In this document: positions 1 through 8,206 of the stretch, piece after piece | How positions within the stretch are numbered: the first letter of the stretch is position 1 | How the letters are laid out: every line of letters starts with the position of its first letter | Assembly: GCA_903857265.1 (NCBI GenBank) | Contig: CAIODZ010000012.1 | Coordinates: 1-64,000 of the forward strand | Direction of reading: 5' to 3' | Source of the DNA: an uncultured Phycisphaerales bacterium | GTDB taxonomy: Bacteria; Planctomycetota; Phycisphaerae; Sedimentisphaerales; Anaerobacaceae | Length of the DNA: 64,000 nt | Position numbers and translations under genes: made by a program | The notes under the pieces: model-generated | What the model saw: the letters and a program-made list of their open reading frames with translations, nothing else | Told to the model about the DNA's origin: nothing | The model's database searches: none

Positions 1-1834
1 TTTGCTCAGCGTATAATTTGTTTTTGCCCGCAGTGACATAAAGCTCAGTAACCTGGGCGCAGGCCTTTGTCGGGTAGAGAACCAGCTGGAAAAATGCGTC
101 TTTGGCAATATCGGGCAGGTTTTGATAGATTTGCTCGGCTTTGGCCTTAATAGCGTTAAAATCGGCAACTACAGTGTCTGCCTCACGATAATTGACGATG
201 CTGAACGTGTTGGGGTCGAGAAGTTCGGGCTTGCGTCTGGCATTATATTTTGTGTACTTAGACACGATATCGGCAATCTGGTCGGCGTATTGCGGGCCAA
301 ATTCACGCTGCGCCCATAATTTTGTATATTCCGATACTTTCTCCTTCGGCCATTTTTGCGGGTCCCAGGCGAAGGTCATAAAAAATTCGATGGGAAATTC
401 CATCGGCTTGAGGTCGCCGACGTTGACTATCCATATTTTCGTTGCGCCGTAATTATACGCGAGATTCATCTGCTCCTGGACCTTGATGATTTGGGTGGTA
501 TTGAGCCATTCGTATGAGCGTGGCCCGCCATGAAAATCGAAGTGATAATAGATGCCCGCCCCGCCGCTTCTCTTGCGTTCCTCCTCCGTCGGCAGCCGGC
601 GTATATTGCCCCAGTTGTCGTCGCACCACAATATCGTCACATCATCGGGAACACGCAGCCCCTTTTCATAGTATTCCTGGACTTCCTTGTAAGGACACCA
701 TAACTGGGGCACTTTGGTCACATCGGGATTAATCTCTTCCGCTATTATCTTTCGCTGAACACTCACAATTTTTCCCAGCAAGGCCATACTCTCGGCTACC
801 GTGCCGTTCGGAATCATCGGCGTATCATCAGCCCCGCGCAGCCCAATGGAGATGATGCTTTCATAATTCTTGCTGCGTTTGATGCCTTCCCGCCAGAAGT
901 TTTGGAGAGTGTTGGCGTCGGTATAATAGTTCCATTTTTTGCTGTATCGCCTGTCCCACTCCTTTTGCGCACGAAGCATCGGCTCCTGATGAGAGTTTCC
1001 CATCACTATGCCGTATTCGTCGGCAAGACGGGGATTATTCGGGTCATCTTCATCGAAGGCATTGTTCCACATCGCAGGCCAGAGATAGTTGGCCTTTAAC
1101 CGAAGTAAAAGTTCGAAAACTTTGGTGTAGAATTTACTGTTATAATCGCCGAATTTTTCTTTAACCCAAGGTGTGAGCGCCCAGCCCTCGTCATTGAGAA
1201 AAATGCCGCGATATTTGACCGCAGGCGGCCCCTGAACATATCTTCCCGCCTTTACAAAAAGAGCATTTTTATGCTGCACAGGCACATCCGCCCACCAATA
1301 CCACGGTGATACGCCTATCTGTTCTGAAACGTCATATATGCCGTAAATAGCGCCTCTTTTGTCACTACCCGCGATAACAAGGGCATTCTCAATGCCGGGC
1401 AACGGCTGGGGGACAACCTGGATAAGAAACGATTCCCATTTGCCCGCGATTTGTTTCACATCGATTTTGCCATCTTTAATCAGCCGGTCGATAATCGGGC
1501 TTTTGCCGATTGTGCCGATGATGACGATGTTTTTTGCGAGGCCTGTTTGCTCGTTTGTAAGGTTTGGGGTTTGATTAGTAACGCGGTTAACGTCTTCCTG
1601 TAGGTCTTTTGCGGCGCGAATTACGCCGGGCCAGTCATTCAAGTCGACGTAGAGAACCGCGAGTTTGTCTTTTTTTGCAAGCATGAAACTGCCCTCGCTG
1701 AAGGCATTGTCCACATAATGCTGTTGGTCGACGGCAGCAATTTCACGCTGCTGCGTGGTGGTTACACATGAAGAAAGGCAAAAAAGACCCATGCACAGGG
1801 TAATGAGAAAAACAAACCAAAGCATTCTCCCCAT
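1..1834 (-). CDS. GH115 family xylan alpha-glucuronidase, lipoprotein (3' end outside window)
   Basis: Reading the minus strand from 1834 gives 611 residues open to the window edge. The chosen ATG has a GGAG site at 1840-1843 and is followed at once by a lipoprotein signal (hydrophobic segment, lipobox L-S-S-C at residues 20-23); an in-frame ATG at 1894 would put 20 hydrophilic residues in front of that signal. Around residues 205-330 the protein reads YRGIFLNDEGWALTPW, then YLWPAMWNNAFDEDDP, then IGLRGADDTPMI, which I recognise as the core of glycoside hydrolase family 115. Members remove glucuronic or 4-O-methylglucuronic acid from xylan. Family members are usually 800-1000 residues, so roughly the C-terminal third is missing. 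As a lipoprotein it would act at the outer face of a membrane. The family call is from remembered motifs, not a search. Confidence 0.85.
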   Translation of the reverse strand, partial: MGRMLWFVFLITLCMGLFCLSSCVTTTQQREIAAVDQQHYVDNAFSEGSFMLAKKDKLAVLYVDLNDWPGVIRAAKDLQEDVNRVTNQTPNLTNEQTGLAKNIVIIGTIGKSPIIDRLIKDGKIDVKQIAGKWESFLIQVVPQPLPGIENALVIAGSDKRGAIYGIYDVSEQIGVSPWYWWADVPVQHKNALFVKAGRYVQGPPAVKYRGIFLNDEGWALTPWVKEKFGDYNSKFYTKVFELLLRLKANYLWPAMWNNAFDEDDPNNPRLADEYGIVMGNSHQEPMLRAQKEWDRRYSKKWNYYTDANTLQNFWREGIKRSKNYESIISIGLRGADDTPMIPNGTVAESMALLGKIVSVQRKIIAEEINPDVTKVPQLWCPYKEVQEYYEKGLRVPDDVTILWCDDNWGNIRRLPTEEERKRSGGAGIYYHFDFHGGPRSYEWLNTTQIIKVQEQMNLAYNYGATKIWIVNVGDLKPMEFPIEFFMTFAWDPQKWPKEKVSEYTKLWAQREFGPQYADQIADIVSKYTKYNARRKPELLDPNTFSIVNYREADTVVADFNAIKAKAEQIYQNLPDIAKDAFFQLVLYPTKACAQVTELYVTAGKNKLYAEQ

Positions 1835-2142
1835 CTTTGCTCCGTGTGTTGTTACCCGCATGCCCATTTGTTGAACAATATGCCGAGTAATCATAAAATA
1901 TCCCTTAACAATCTTTTTAAGCTGGTCATTTGGCTCGTTATATTTAATAACGCATTATGTGAGTTTTTGAAAGCAGCTTTTTGATGCCAAACTATGTTAA
2001 GCGATTCACCTCTTTATGCCAGTACTCGACCACAAGCACCAAGTATGGGGCTTTGACAGAACTCGGTGTACGCTGTGTATCGGATTTTGCGCCGCTACTT
2101 GCTGAAATTAGGAAGAACGGTCAAGAATTCTCAGAAAGCTTG

Positions 2143-2427
2143 TTATTTCTCGAAGTGAATACCGCAGGCAGTTTGTGTGATGTGTTCAGATTCGGTCCTT
2201 GGGTATTTTCGGCAATTCATGGAGCGGAAGGAGTATATTTTGCAAACAGCCTTGCCCTGGGCGTCAAATTTAAGCCAAGGGCAGATATTGGGGAGTTTGC
2301 AGCAGGCGCCACAACGGAGACACTGGCCCCGGCGGTTTTTTGAAACGGGTAAAAAGGCAGTTACAGTCCGCTTGAATTTGGCGGCCCATGTGTTTTTTGA
2401 AGAAGGTTTTACTTCTGTTATGGCCAT
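2143..2427 (-). CDS. Small Cys-cluster protein, YkgJ-type putative zinc/iron-chelating domain
   Basis: The 94-residue protein has a CLRCGACC cluster followed by ICPWLKF, a Cys in VCKIY and NCRKYPR. This is the pattern of the YkgJ/UPF0153 putative metal-chelating family (CxxCxxCC plus later Cys residues). Family function is not established. It is divergent from the ECF sigma operon. The ATG at 2427 has no Shine-Dalgarno sequence; a good promoter at 2440-2467 puts the transcript start only about 6 nt upstream, so the message may be leaderless. An in-frame TTG at 2433 is the alternative start. An open frame on the opposite strand across this gene looks like a shadow because it lacks any family signature. 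Confidence 0.75.
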   Translation of the reverse strand: MAITEVKPSSKNTWAAKFKRTVTAFLPVSKNRRGQCLRCGACCKLPNICPWLKFDAQGKAVCKIYSFRSMNCRKYPRTESEHITQTACGIHFEK

Positions 2428-2439
2428 AGTCAAGATATA

Positions 2440-2467
2440 AGTATAGCGATTCTGCGTGTAAATGCAA
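2440..2467 (-). promoter_or_regulatory. Sigma70-type promoter for the small Cys-cluster gene
   Basis: On the minus strand TTGCAT (2462-2467) and TATACT (2440-2445) are separated by 16 bp. The predicted start at about 2433 lies almost on the start codon at 2427. Seen by eye only; not scored against a matrix. Confidence 0.5.
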
Positions 2468-2513
2468 TAAACAGGTGGTCAGATGCGTCTAAATAAGTGA
2501 AAAATGGCCAATT

Positions 2514-3041
2514 ATGGCGCAGCGTGATATTGAACGGGTAATTATAGGATGCAAGAAAGGCGACGAGGGATGTTTCACGCAACTCGTCGATATATATGGC
2601 AGGCGATGCTTCGGATATTTTTACCGCTTGACCGGCAACAGGGATTTGAGCGAAGAATTGCTTAGCGAGCTATTTGCAAAGTTAGTGGAAAAGATAGGCA
2701 GTTACGGCGGCGGCAGCTTTGACGGGTGGGTGTTCACAATGGCGTCGAACATCTTCCATGACCATTTGCGGTTCAAGCAGAGGCAGACGCGACTTCTGGA
2801 TGAGCACAGCAAAAGGATAATGTCACAATCAGCAGGTGCAGCAAGCGGAAGAGACCACGACGCCGACAAGCTGCAAATGGCACTGGGAGAATTAGAAGGC
2901 GACGTGCGGGAACTGATAATGATGAGATTTTACTCACAGATGTCTTTCAAGGAAATTGCGGAATCCAGGCGAGAACCAATCGGGACGACATTATCAAAGG
3001 TGCACCGTGGATTAAAGAAATTGCGGGAATTGATGGGATAA
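2514..3041 (+). CDS. ECF-type RNA polymerase sigma factor
   Basis: The 175-residue protein has a sigma-70 region 2 at about residues 12-85 (FTQLVDIYGRRCFGYFYRLTG ... GWVFTMASNIFHDHLR) and region 4 at about 120-172 (ELIMMRFYSQMSFKEIAES, then IGTTLSKVHRGLKKLRELM, a helix-turn-helix). Length and two-domain layout fit an extracytoplasmic-function sigma factor, which directs RNA polymerase to a small regulon. It is the first gene of a tight three-gene unit: 6 bp to the next gene, then 4 bp to the third. No clear ribosome site precedes the ATG. The specific ECF group was not determined. Confidence 0.88.
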   Translation: MAQRDIERVIIGCKKGDEGCFTQLVDIYGRRCFGYFYRLTGNRDLSEELLSELFAKLVEKIGSYGGGSFDGWVFTMASNIFHDHLRFKQRQTRLLDEHSKRIMSQSAGAASGRDHDADKLQMALGELEGDVRELIMMRFYSQMSFKEIAESRREPIGTTLSKVHRGLKKLRELMG

Positions 3042-3047
3042 CCATAT

Positions 3048-3563
3048 ATGAATAATTCAGCGAATGAAAATTTGAGAGAGTTGCTGGCCGGCTTTATGGA
3101 TGAGGCGGCAGCCCGGCAGACGGCTGAGGACATAGAAAAGGGTGAAGAAATTCTGGGGGCAAATCAATCGTCTCAGCCGGATGAACGGGTACTCGCCGAG
3201 GTGAAGAAAACCGTCGTGGCCGCTCTAAGACAACGGCGGTCAGTCGTATTGCAGAAAAGGATTCTTGGTGCGGCTGTCGCTGCGGCAGTAATTGTAGTAT
3301 CCGTCCTGGTGCTAATGCGGTATGGCAACTCACAAAACAGCCAACAAACCAGGATAATCGCAAAGTCAATATCAATACCATCACAGGTTTGGGAAGGCGC
3401 GGATGACGCGGATGTTACCGTGCTGAAGGCGGAAATAGAAAATATACAGAGTGAGTTGTCGGGGGCTCAATCTGACTCCATCAGCACCGGCGGCACAAAC
3501 TCAGCCGCCGGAGATTTGGAAACAGAATTAATCGAAGTTAACGGCGATATGTGGAAAGGATAA
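3048..3563 (+). CDS. Single-pass membrane protein, probable anti-sigma-type partner of the ECF sigma factor
   Basis: The 171-residue protein has a charged cytoplasmic N-terminus (residues 1-70, helical, ending in KKTVVAALRQRRS), one hydrophobic segment at about 74-93 (ILGAAVAAAVIVVSVLVLM), and a polar outer domain rich in Ser, Gln and Glu. Size, topology and position 6 bp behind the sigma gene are those of a membrane anti-sigma factor. I do not see a zinc-binding HxxxCxxC anti-sigma motif, so the role is inferred from position only. GGGATAACCATAT precedes the ATG. Confidence 0.7.
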   Translation: MNNSANENLRELLAGFMDEAAARQTAEDIEKGEEILGANQSSQPDERVLAEVKKTVVAALRQRRSVVLQKRILGAAVAAAVIVVSVLVLMRYGNSQNSQQTRIIAKSISIPSQVWEGADDADVTVLKAEIENIQSELSGAQSDSISTGGTNSAAGDLETELIEVNGDMWKG

Positions 3564-3567
3564 GGAT

Positions 3568-4500
3568 ATGAGAACAAACCTATGGAAAGCAATCCTGGTT
3601 GCGGCATGCGTACTGGCAATAACAGGCGTAAGCCAAACAAAAGCAGGAGACCTTGCTAAGGAAGAGCAGGTTGCCGCTGCCCCGCCGGGACCTGATGGCC
3701 CAATGATGGGCAAAGGGCCACCCGAACTGACAAAAGAACAAATAGACCACATATTGGCCGAGATAAAGGAGAAGGACCCTCAAGAGGCCAACGAGCTTAC
3801 ACAGCTAAGGCAAAAAGACCCCAATGCCTTCAGGATGGAGCTGCGAAACCATATGCGAGAGCAGTTTATGTCGCGTATGCTTGAGCAGAAAGGGGCACAG
3901 CAAGGCGGACCAGCGGGGCAGCCACATGCTATGGCGGGACCCGGCACACCGCCGAAGGCCGGGCATGATATGCCCGGACCGGAATTTATGCGCGAAAGAA
4001 TCCAGGAAAAAACAGACGAATTTTTGAAATGCCTCAAGGAAAATTATCCTGATGAAGCAACAAAGCTGGAGCAGATCAAAAAAGACAATCCCGACCAGTA
4101 TGTCAGGGCGCTGATGATTAGCGGGAAAAAATACGGCAGGATTTGCGATGTGGTAAAAGACGACCCGAATCTTGCAAAAGTGCTGAAACAGCAAATGGAG
4201 CTTAAAGGCAAGCGGGCGGAACTGCTCAAACAAATAGGGGCGACAAAGGATGAAAAGCAGAAAAAAACGCTTACTACGGAATTAGAGCAGATTGTAGGCC
4301 AGCAGTTTGACCTGATTGTCAAACGAAAACAAATGGCGTATGAAGACCTCACTAAGAAACTGGCAGACCTGCAAAAAGAGGTCACCCAGAGAAAGGCCGA
4401 GGTTGAGAAATGGAATGGCAAGGATTTCAAGAGCCAGAAGGTTAAGGAACGTGTTACCGAGCTTGTCAACGAGCCGGAAAAGTTCGAGTGGGACAATTGA
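3568..4500 (+). CDS. Secreted helix-rich protein of the ECF sigma operon, unknown function
   Basis: The 310-residue protein starts with a signal peptide (residues 1-27; charged MRTNLWK, hydrophobic core, cleavage near T-K-A-G). The rest is very rich in Glu, Lys and Gln. It has two related segments with an ELTQLRQKDPNAF / LEQIKKDNPDQY pattern (about 65-90 and 160-185), a Gly/Pro/Met-rich linker near 110-140, and a predicted long coiled coil at about 205-305. The ATG has a good AAGGATAAGGAT site. Position as third gene suggests it is sensed by, or controlled by, the upstream sigma/anti-sigma pair. Periplasmic CpxP/Spy-like stress proteins are a loose analogy; I recognise no family. Confidence 0.75.
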   Translation: MRTNLWKAILVAACVLAITGVSQTKAGDLAKEEQVAAAPPGPDGPMMGKGPPELTKEQIDHILAEIKEKDPQEANELTQLRQKDPNAFRMELRNHMREQFMSRMLEQKGAQQGGPAGQPHAMAGPGTPPKAGHDMPGPEFMRERIQEKTDEFLKCLKENYPDEATKLEQIKKDNPDQYVRALMISGKKYGRICDVVKDDPNLAKVLKQQMELKGKRAELLKQIGATKDEKQKKTLTTELEQIVGQQFDLIVKRKQMAYEDLTKKLADLQKEVTQRKAEVEKWNGKDFKSQKVKERVTELVNEPEKFEWDN

Positions 4501-4585
4501 TTGTAGCTTTTGAAGTGGGTCCCCTGTTGCTCACCAAGAAAACGGCTACTCGGGGATGACGCTTCGCGTCAATTACGGATTTAAA

Positions 4586-4625
4586 CGAGGTCTTGCGAGT
4601 TATTCGCAGGGCCTCGCTGTTTTTG
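4586..4625 (+). terminator. Rho-independent terminator after the ECF sigma operon
   Basis: CGAGGTCTTGCGA and TCGCAGGGCCTCG form a 13-bp stem (two G-U pairs) around a GTTAT loop and are followed by CTGTTTTTG. It lies between the plus-strand operon and the convergent rhomboid gene and could serve the plus strand. Confidence 0.7.
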
Positions 4626-5486
4626 CTATTTACGCAGGCGTTCCTGTTCGAGGTGGGTCGCTTTTTTAAGGATGCGTTTTTCCGATGCGGTCAAAGATTG
4701 TATGCCGTTATCGTGAACTTTCTTGAGGATACGGTCCACTTCAAGGCGAAGCCGGCGTTCGGATTCGATATACTTCTCCCATCGCGCTGACTTGAAGCGT
4801 AATTTCAGGGCAGTCCGCCAAGAATCCGACAGGACATATATCGCACCCACAGCAATGCCGGCGAAGTGGCACGCCTCGCCGCCGGCGTTTGCGCCTTTGG
4901 AGAAAACGGCAAAAAAGGCGATACCCATCAGGATGACCGCGGCAACGCGGATAGGCACAGGGAAAATAACGATAAATACGACGAAATGCGGGAAGAGAAT
5001 CGCGCAGGCAGTGAGAACGCCGAGGATTGCCCCTGATGCGCCTACCATCGGGCCGGCAGACAAAAATCCAGTCATAACCAGAAGGATAAAAAAGAGCCCC
5101 CCTGCCACCCCACAGGAAAGGTAAAAGGTAAGGAACTTTTTGCCGCCCCACTGGTGCTCAAGCGATGGCCCCAGGAAAAACAACCCGAGCATATTGAATA
5201 ATATATGATAAAAACCCCAGTGAAGAAACTGGTAAGTAATGAGCCGCCACAGTTGGAGAGTGAGCATCGGGGTGGCAGGTATAAGGGCGAATAAACTCTT
5301 TAACGGCGTCAGCTCGTTTTTTTGGCCGGATGAGAAAATAAAATCGATTAAGAAAACGGACACATTAATGATAAGAAGCCACATTACGACGGGAGTTAAA
5401 GACGGAAAGCCCAGCCGCATCTGCGGCGCATAGCGCGACTGCGCATCATTTTGTTCCTGGGTATAATTTCTTTCGTAAAGCCCCAT
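4626..5486 (-). CDS. Rhomboid family intramembrane serine protease
   Basis: The 286-residue multi-pass membrane protein has the rhomboid catalytic pair: Ser151 in VGASGA and His207 in CHFAGIAVG. The conserved YQFLHWGFYHILFNMLGLFFLG loop-1/TM2 region is at residues 85-105. About six hydrophobic segments lie between residues 33 and 225. The cytoplasmic tail (about 225-286) ends in the NGIQSLTASEKRILKKAT pattern common at the C-terminus of bacterial rhomboids. Rhomboids cut single-pass membrane proteins within the membrane; the substrate is unknown. AAGGATGCT precedes the ATG. It is the last gene of the panC-panD-lgt run. Confidence 0.9.
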   Translation of the reverse strand: MGLYERNYTQEQNDAQSRYAPQMRLGFPSLTPVVMWLLIINVSVFLIDFIFSSGQKNELTPLKSLFALIPATPMLTLQLWRLITYQFLHWGFYHILFNMLGLFFLGPSLEHQWGGKKFLTFYLSCGVAGGLFFILLVMTGFLSAGPMVGASGAILGVLTACAILFPHFVVFIVIFPVPIRVAAVILMGIAFFAVFSKGANAGGEACHFAGIAVGAIYVLSDSWRTALKLRFKSARWEKYIESERRLRLEVDRILKKVHDNGIQSLTASEKRILKKATHLEQERLRK

Positions 5487-5547
5487 AGCATCCTTAAGAA
5501 AACAATTGTTACTATTATATCAAAAGCCCGTGAATCATTCAGAAAAA

Positions 5548-6531
5548 TCAGCGGGTTTTGGATGATTGTTTATCGGCAGGAAGCATCTGGAAAATGAGCA
5601 TCAGGACAACGCCGAAAATGAGCATATAAATGGAGAGGTTCTGGGAGATGGTGCCGCCTTTGTAAATCATCCACCAGGCGTATTCGAATGGATTATCGTC
5701 ACGGAGAAACTCTTCAAAAAAACGGACGCCACTGTAAAGGATGAACATAAGGGCGAAGGTGCCGCCCGGTTTTGTGAGTGGTTTGAGGAAGTTTTTGGCT
5801 TTCTGGGCGTTTTGTGCCCTTCTCCAGAACAGGTATAGCAAGCTGGCGATAATAGCCGCGTCTGCGGAGGAATACAATTCCGTCGGGTGGACGGCTAAAC
5901 AGCGGTAAGGGCCTGTTGTAACCATCTCTTTTTGCTGCGAGGTCAATTGGTCATAGGGTTTCAGTATGCCGGAATTAAAAAAGTCATCGGGCAGCCGGAG
6001 CTGGGGCGAGGCGCGATTTCGAGCGGGGTTTGGCTCGACCTGGCTTGTGTAGGCAAATGAGCCGTATGGGAATCTGACTGCCCAGGGTAAATCACATGGT
6101 TTGCCGTAACAGCAGCCATTGAAAAAACAGCCGATTCTGCCAAAGGCAAGCGTAAACATAAGCCCGATTACGAGGATGTCGAGATATTGGCGTACGGGCA
6201 GCTTGTGGTATCGAAGGTAGAGAACAATTATCCCGATAGAGCCAACAACGCCACCCAGAAGCTCAAGCCCGCCTTCCCATATAGCAAACACGCTCATCAG
6301 GTTATATTTGAAATTGTCGAAGTGATGCAGAACATAAAATATGCGAGCGCCGATTACGCCCACGACAAGGCAATACAATGATGCGTTGGTTATCATTTGC
6401 GGGTCGGGCGTGATGTTTTTGCTGAGGCGCCTGATAATGTGCACAGCCATCAGAAAACCAATGACCAGCATCAGGCCATAGCCCTTAACCGTCAACGACG
6501 TGAAAGGTATTCTGAATAGTTCAGGATGCAT
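5548..6531 (-). CDS. lgt: Prolipoprotein diacylglyceryl transferase
   Basis: This 327-residue polytopic membrane protein begins MHPELFRIPF with VKGYGLMLVIGF, as Lgt proteins do, and carries the signature GRIGCFFNGCCYGKPC followed by LPWAVRFP and the later HPTELYSS motif. Lgt moves diacylglyceryl from phosphatidylglycerol to the lipobox cysteine of prelipoproteins, the first step of lipoprotein maturation. The window encodes likely clients (GH115 and HEAT lipoproteins). The signature differs from the E. coli GRIGNFINGELWGR form, having GCCYG instead, a variant I recall from other phyla. A loop at about 150-210 is longer than in E. coli Lgt (291 residues). Confidence 0.9.
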   Translation of the reverse strand: MHPELFRIPFTSLTVKGYGLMLVIGFLMAVHIIRRLSKNITPDPQMITNASLYCLVVGVIGARIFYVLHHFDNFKYNLMSVFAIWEGGLELLGGVVGSIGIIVLYLRYHKLPVRQYLDILVIGLMFTLAFGRIGCFFNGCCYGKPCDLPWAVRFPYGSFAYTSQVEPNPARNRASPQLRLPDDFFNSGILKPYDQLTSQQKEMVTTGPYRCLAVHPTELYSSADAAIIASLLYLFWRRAQNAQKAKNFLKPLTKPGGTFALMFILYSGVRFFEEFLRDDNPFEYAWWMIYKGGTISQNLSIYMLIFGVVLMLIFQMLPADKQSSKTR

Positions 6532-6552
6532 CTTAAATTTTTGACTGCCTAT

Positions 6553-6915
6553 TTACTGTTTAAGCGGTTTTCGGATTTTGTTGTGCTCGTCAAGGAGGAT
6601 AACCTTCGGTTTAAGCTTTTTCGCCTCAGCCGGGGTGCAATAGGCAAAACTGAAGATTATTACTATGTCATTTTTATTCATCAGTTGTGCCGCTGCGCCG
6701 AGGACTACTATCTGACCCGAGTTTGCCGGTGCCGGCACGGCGTAGGTCTCGACGCGGCTGCCGTTGGTCAGGTCGGCTATGAGAACGCCCTCATAAGGCA
6801 GAATACCCGTCGCTTTCATCAGCGCCGAATCGATTAAGATGCTGCCGGGATAGTGGAGCCGGGTCTCGGTAACGCGTGCCCGGTGCAATTTCGATTTTAA
6901 CATCTTTAGAAGCAT
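6553..6915 (-). CDS. panD: Aspartate 1-decarboxylase proenzyme
   Basis: The 120-residue protein matches PanD in size and sequence: MLKSKLHRARVTE at the N-terminus, the self-cleavage site YPGS with Gly24-Ser25, then ALMKATGILPYEGV, the SRVETYAV strand and GAAAQLMNKNDIVIIFSF. Cleavage at Ser25 makes the pyruvoyl group that decarboxylates aspartate to beta-alanine for pantothenate and CoA. It follows panC by 46 bp and precedes lgt by 21 bp on the same strand, so beta-alanine supply and its condensation are probably co-transcribed. Confidence 0.95.
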   Translation of the reverse strand: MLLKMLKSKLHRARVTETRLHYPGSILIDSALMKATGILPYEGVLIADLTNGSRVETYAVPAPANSGQIVVLGAAAQLMNKNDIVIIFSFAYCTPAEAKKLKPKVILLDEHNKIRKPLKQ

Positions 6916-6961
6916 TGTTATTTGCCTGCCTTCTTATAAAATTAAAAACGCTTATTATACA

Positions 6962-7819
6962 TCATCTTGTCCGGCAGTCCACTGTCAGGTTATCAATCAG
7001 CCGGGTCGAGCCGAACCGTGCCGCAATGGCAATCAGCACCCTGCCTGCAACTCGGCTGACATCCTGGAGGGTCTCAGCGTCAACGATGCTTATATAATCG
7101 ATGCTGCTGAGCGATTTTGTGGCGGTAATTATCTTACGAATTTTAGCGGCGATTGTTTTAGAATTTGTCCGGCCCGCCTCAATCATTTCGCGGGCTATTT
7201 TTAGTGAGCTGTAGATACAGGTCGCGTCTTTTCTCTGCTGGAGCGACAAATACCGGTTCCTGCTGCTAAGCGCAAGACCATCGGCTTCGCGCACCGTCGG
7301 GCAACCCACGATTTTAAGCGGGAAATTGAGGTCGGCGACCATCCGCCTTATCACGGCAAGCTGCTGGGCGTCTTTTTGGCCAAAATACGCGATATCGGGC
7401 TGCACGATATTGAAAAGTTTCACGCAAACGGTAGCAACCCCGCGAAAATGCCCAGGCCTGAAACGCCCGCACAACGGCTCTGAAATTTTATCGACATCGA
7501 CCCAAGTAAGCTCTTCCTGTCGATACATCTCCTTTGCGTCGGGGACAAAAACGATATCAACGCCGTGGTCTTCGCAGATTCGCAAGTCCTTCCGCAGGGG
7601 CCTTGGGTATTTCGCGAGGTCCTCTTTTGGGCCGAACTGTGTCGGATTGACAAAGATACTGACCACTACGAAGTCCCCGTGTTTGCCGGAGCGTTCGATA
7701 AGTGATATGTGTCCCCGGTGCAGCGCGCCCATCGTGGGAATAAGGCCGATTGTCCTGCCTGCTTTACGGGCGGCTTTAATAGCTACCCTGACCGATTTGA
7801 TGGTTTTTGCAACTTTCAT
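6962..7819 (-). CDS. panC: Pantothenate synthetase (pantoate--beta-alanine ligase)
   Basis: The 285-residue protein has the nucleotide-binding PTMGALHRGH motif (residues 28-37), VSIFVNPTQFGPKEDL, the pantoate-site stretch LCGRFRPGHFRGVATVC, FGQKDAQQLAVI and the KMSKS-equivalent LSSRNRYLS. It joins pantoate and beta-alanine using ATP. It is complete and of normal length, and is the first gene of the panC-panD-lgt-rhomboid run. panB (ketopantoate hydroxymethyltransferase) is not in the window. Confidence 0.95.
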   Translation of the reverse strand: MKVAKTIKSVRVAIKAARKAGRTIGLIPTMGALHRGHISLIERSGKHGDFVVVSIFVNPTQFGPKEDLAKYPRPLRKDLRICEDHGVDIVFVPDAKEMYRQEELTWVDVDKISEPLCGRFRPGHFRGVATVCVKLFNIVQPDIAYFGQKDAQQLAVIRRMVADLNFPLKIVGCPTVREADGLALSSRNRYLSLQQRKDATCIYSSLKIAREMIEAGRTNSKTIAAKIRKIITATKSLSSIDYISIVDAETLQDVSRVAGRVLIAIAARFGSTRLIDNLTVDCRTR

Positions 7820-7882
7820 TCTCTTTTTACCGTATGTTTTGTTTCCCTTGCTTTATGGCATAACTTGTTCTTGATAAACAAC

Positions 7883-8008
7883 TTATACCAGATTGGCCGT
7901 CTTTTTCAATTGGGGCTGGGAGAAATGCGGGTTGTTGTTCAACAGTCCCCGCCATAACCGCTCACCTAATGCAGCAATTTCTGCTTCTGGTTTTGGAAAT
8001 CTTGCCAT
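7883..8008 (-). CDS. 41-residue minigene, N-terminal fragment of a planctomycete small-protein family
   Basis: A very strong ribosome site (GAAAGGAG, 8018-8025) stands in front of an ATG that opens a 41-codon frame beginning MARFPKPEAEIAALGERLW and stopping at 7883. The start resembles the MA-(K/R)-FP-(K/R)-(T/P)-EAEI-ALA opening that I remember from repetitive small proteins in Phycisphaerae genomes, usually longer than this. It is probably either a truncated copy of such an element or a short peptide. It lies 83 bp downstream, on the same strand, of a 21-bp tandem repeat whose translation is also seven-residue periodic. Function unknown. Confidence 0.5.
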   Translation of the reverse strand: MARFPKPEAEIAALGERLWRGLLNNNPHFSQPQLKKTANLV

Positions 8009-8090
8009 AGTGTCAAACTCCTTTCAAAAAAATAACTCTTTTGTAAAATTCCTTATTATCCACCCACCCATATCTTTTGGTGGTTACACT

Positions 8091-8206
8091 CATTTACTTT
8101 GCCATAGAGTTAACTTACTTTGCCACAGGTCACGTTTACTTTGTCACGGGTTACGCTGACTTTACCTCGGAGCAAGCTGACTTTGCCTCGGAGTAAGCCG
8201 ACAATG
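8091..8206. repeat. 21-bp imperfect tandem repeat, five copies
   Basis: Five consecutive 21-bp units (8091-8111, 8112-8132, 8133-8153, 8154-8174, 8175-8195, plus a partial sixth) share a TTTACTTTGCC or TGACTTTGCC core. On the minus strand one frame reads through them as a seven-residue repeat of the form LLRGKVS / VTRDKVN, ending at a TAA in the fourth-read unit. No start codon with a ribosome site opens this frame, so I treat it as a repeat rather than a gene. Confidence 0.8.

Noticed and set aside
1981-2343. Plus-strand frame of 120 codons opposite the Cys-cluster gene
   Set aside because: No family signature; the opposite strand has the conserved CxxCxxCC pattern and a promoter.
7326-7874. 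Plus-strand frame of 182 codons across panC
   Set aside because: It is the shadow of a highly conserved panC gene.
8091-8206. Short protein made of LLRGKVS heptads
   Set aside because: The frame has no start codon with a ribosome site and is stopped within the repeat, so I keep it as a DNA repeat.
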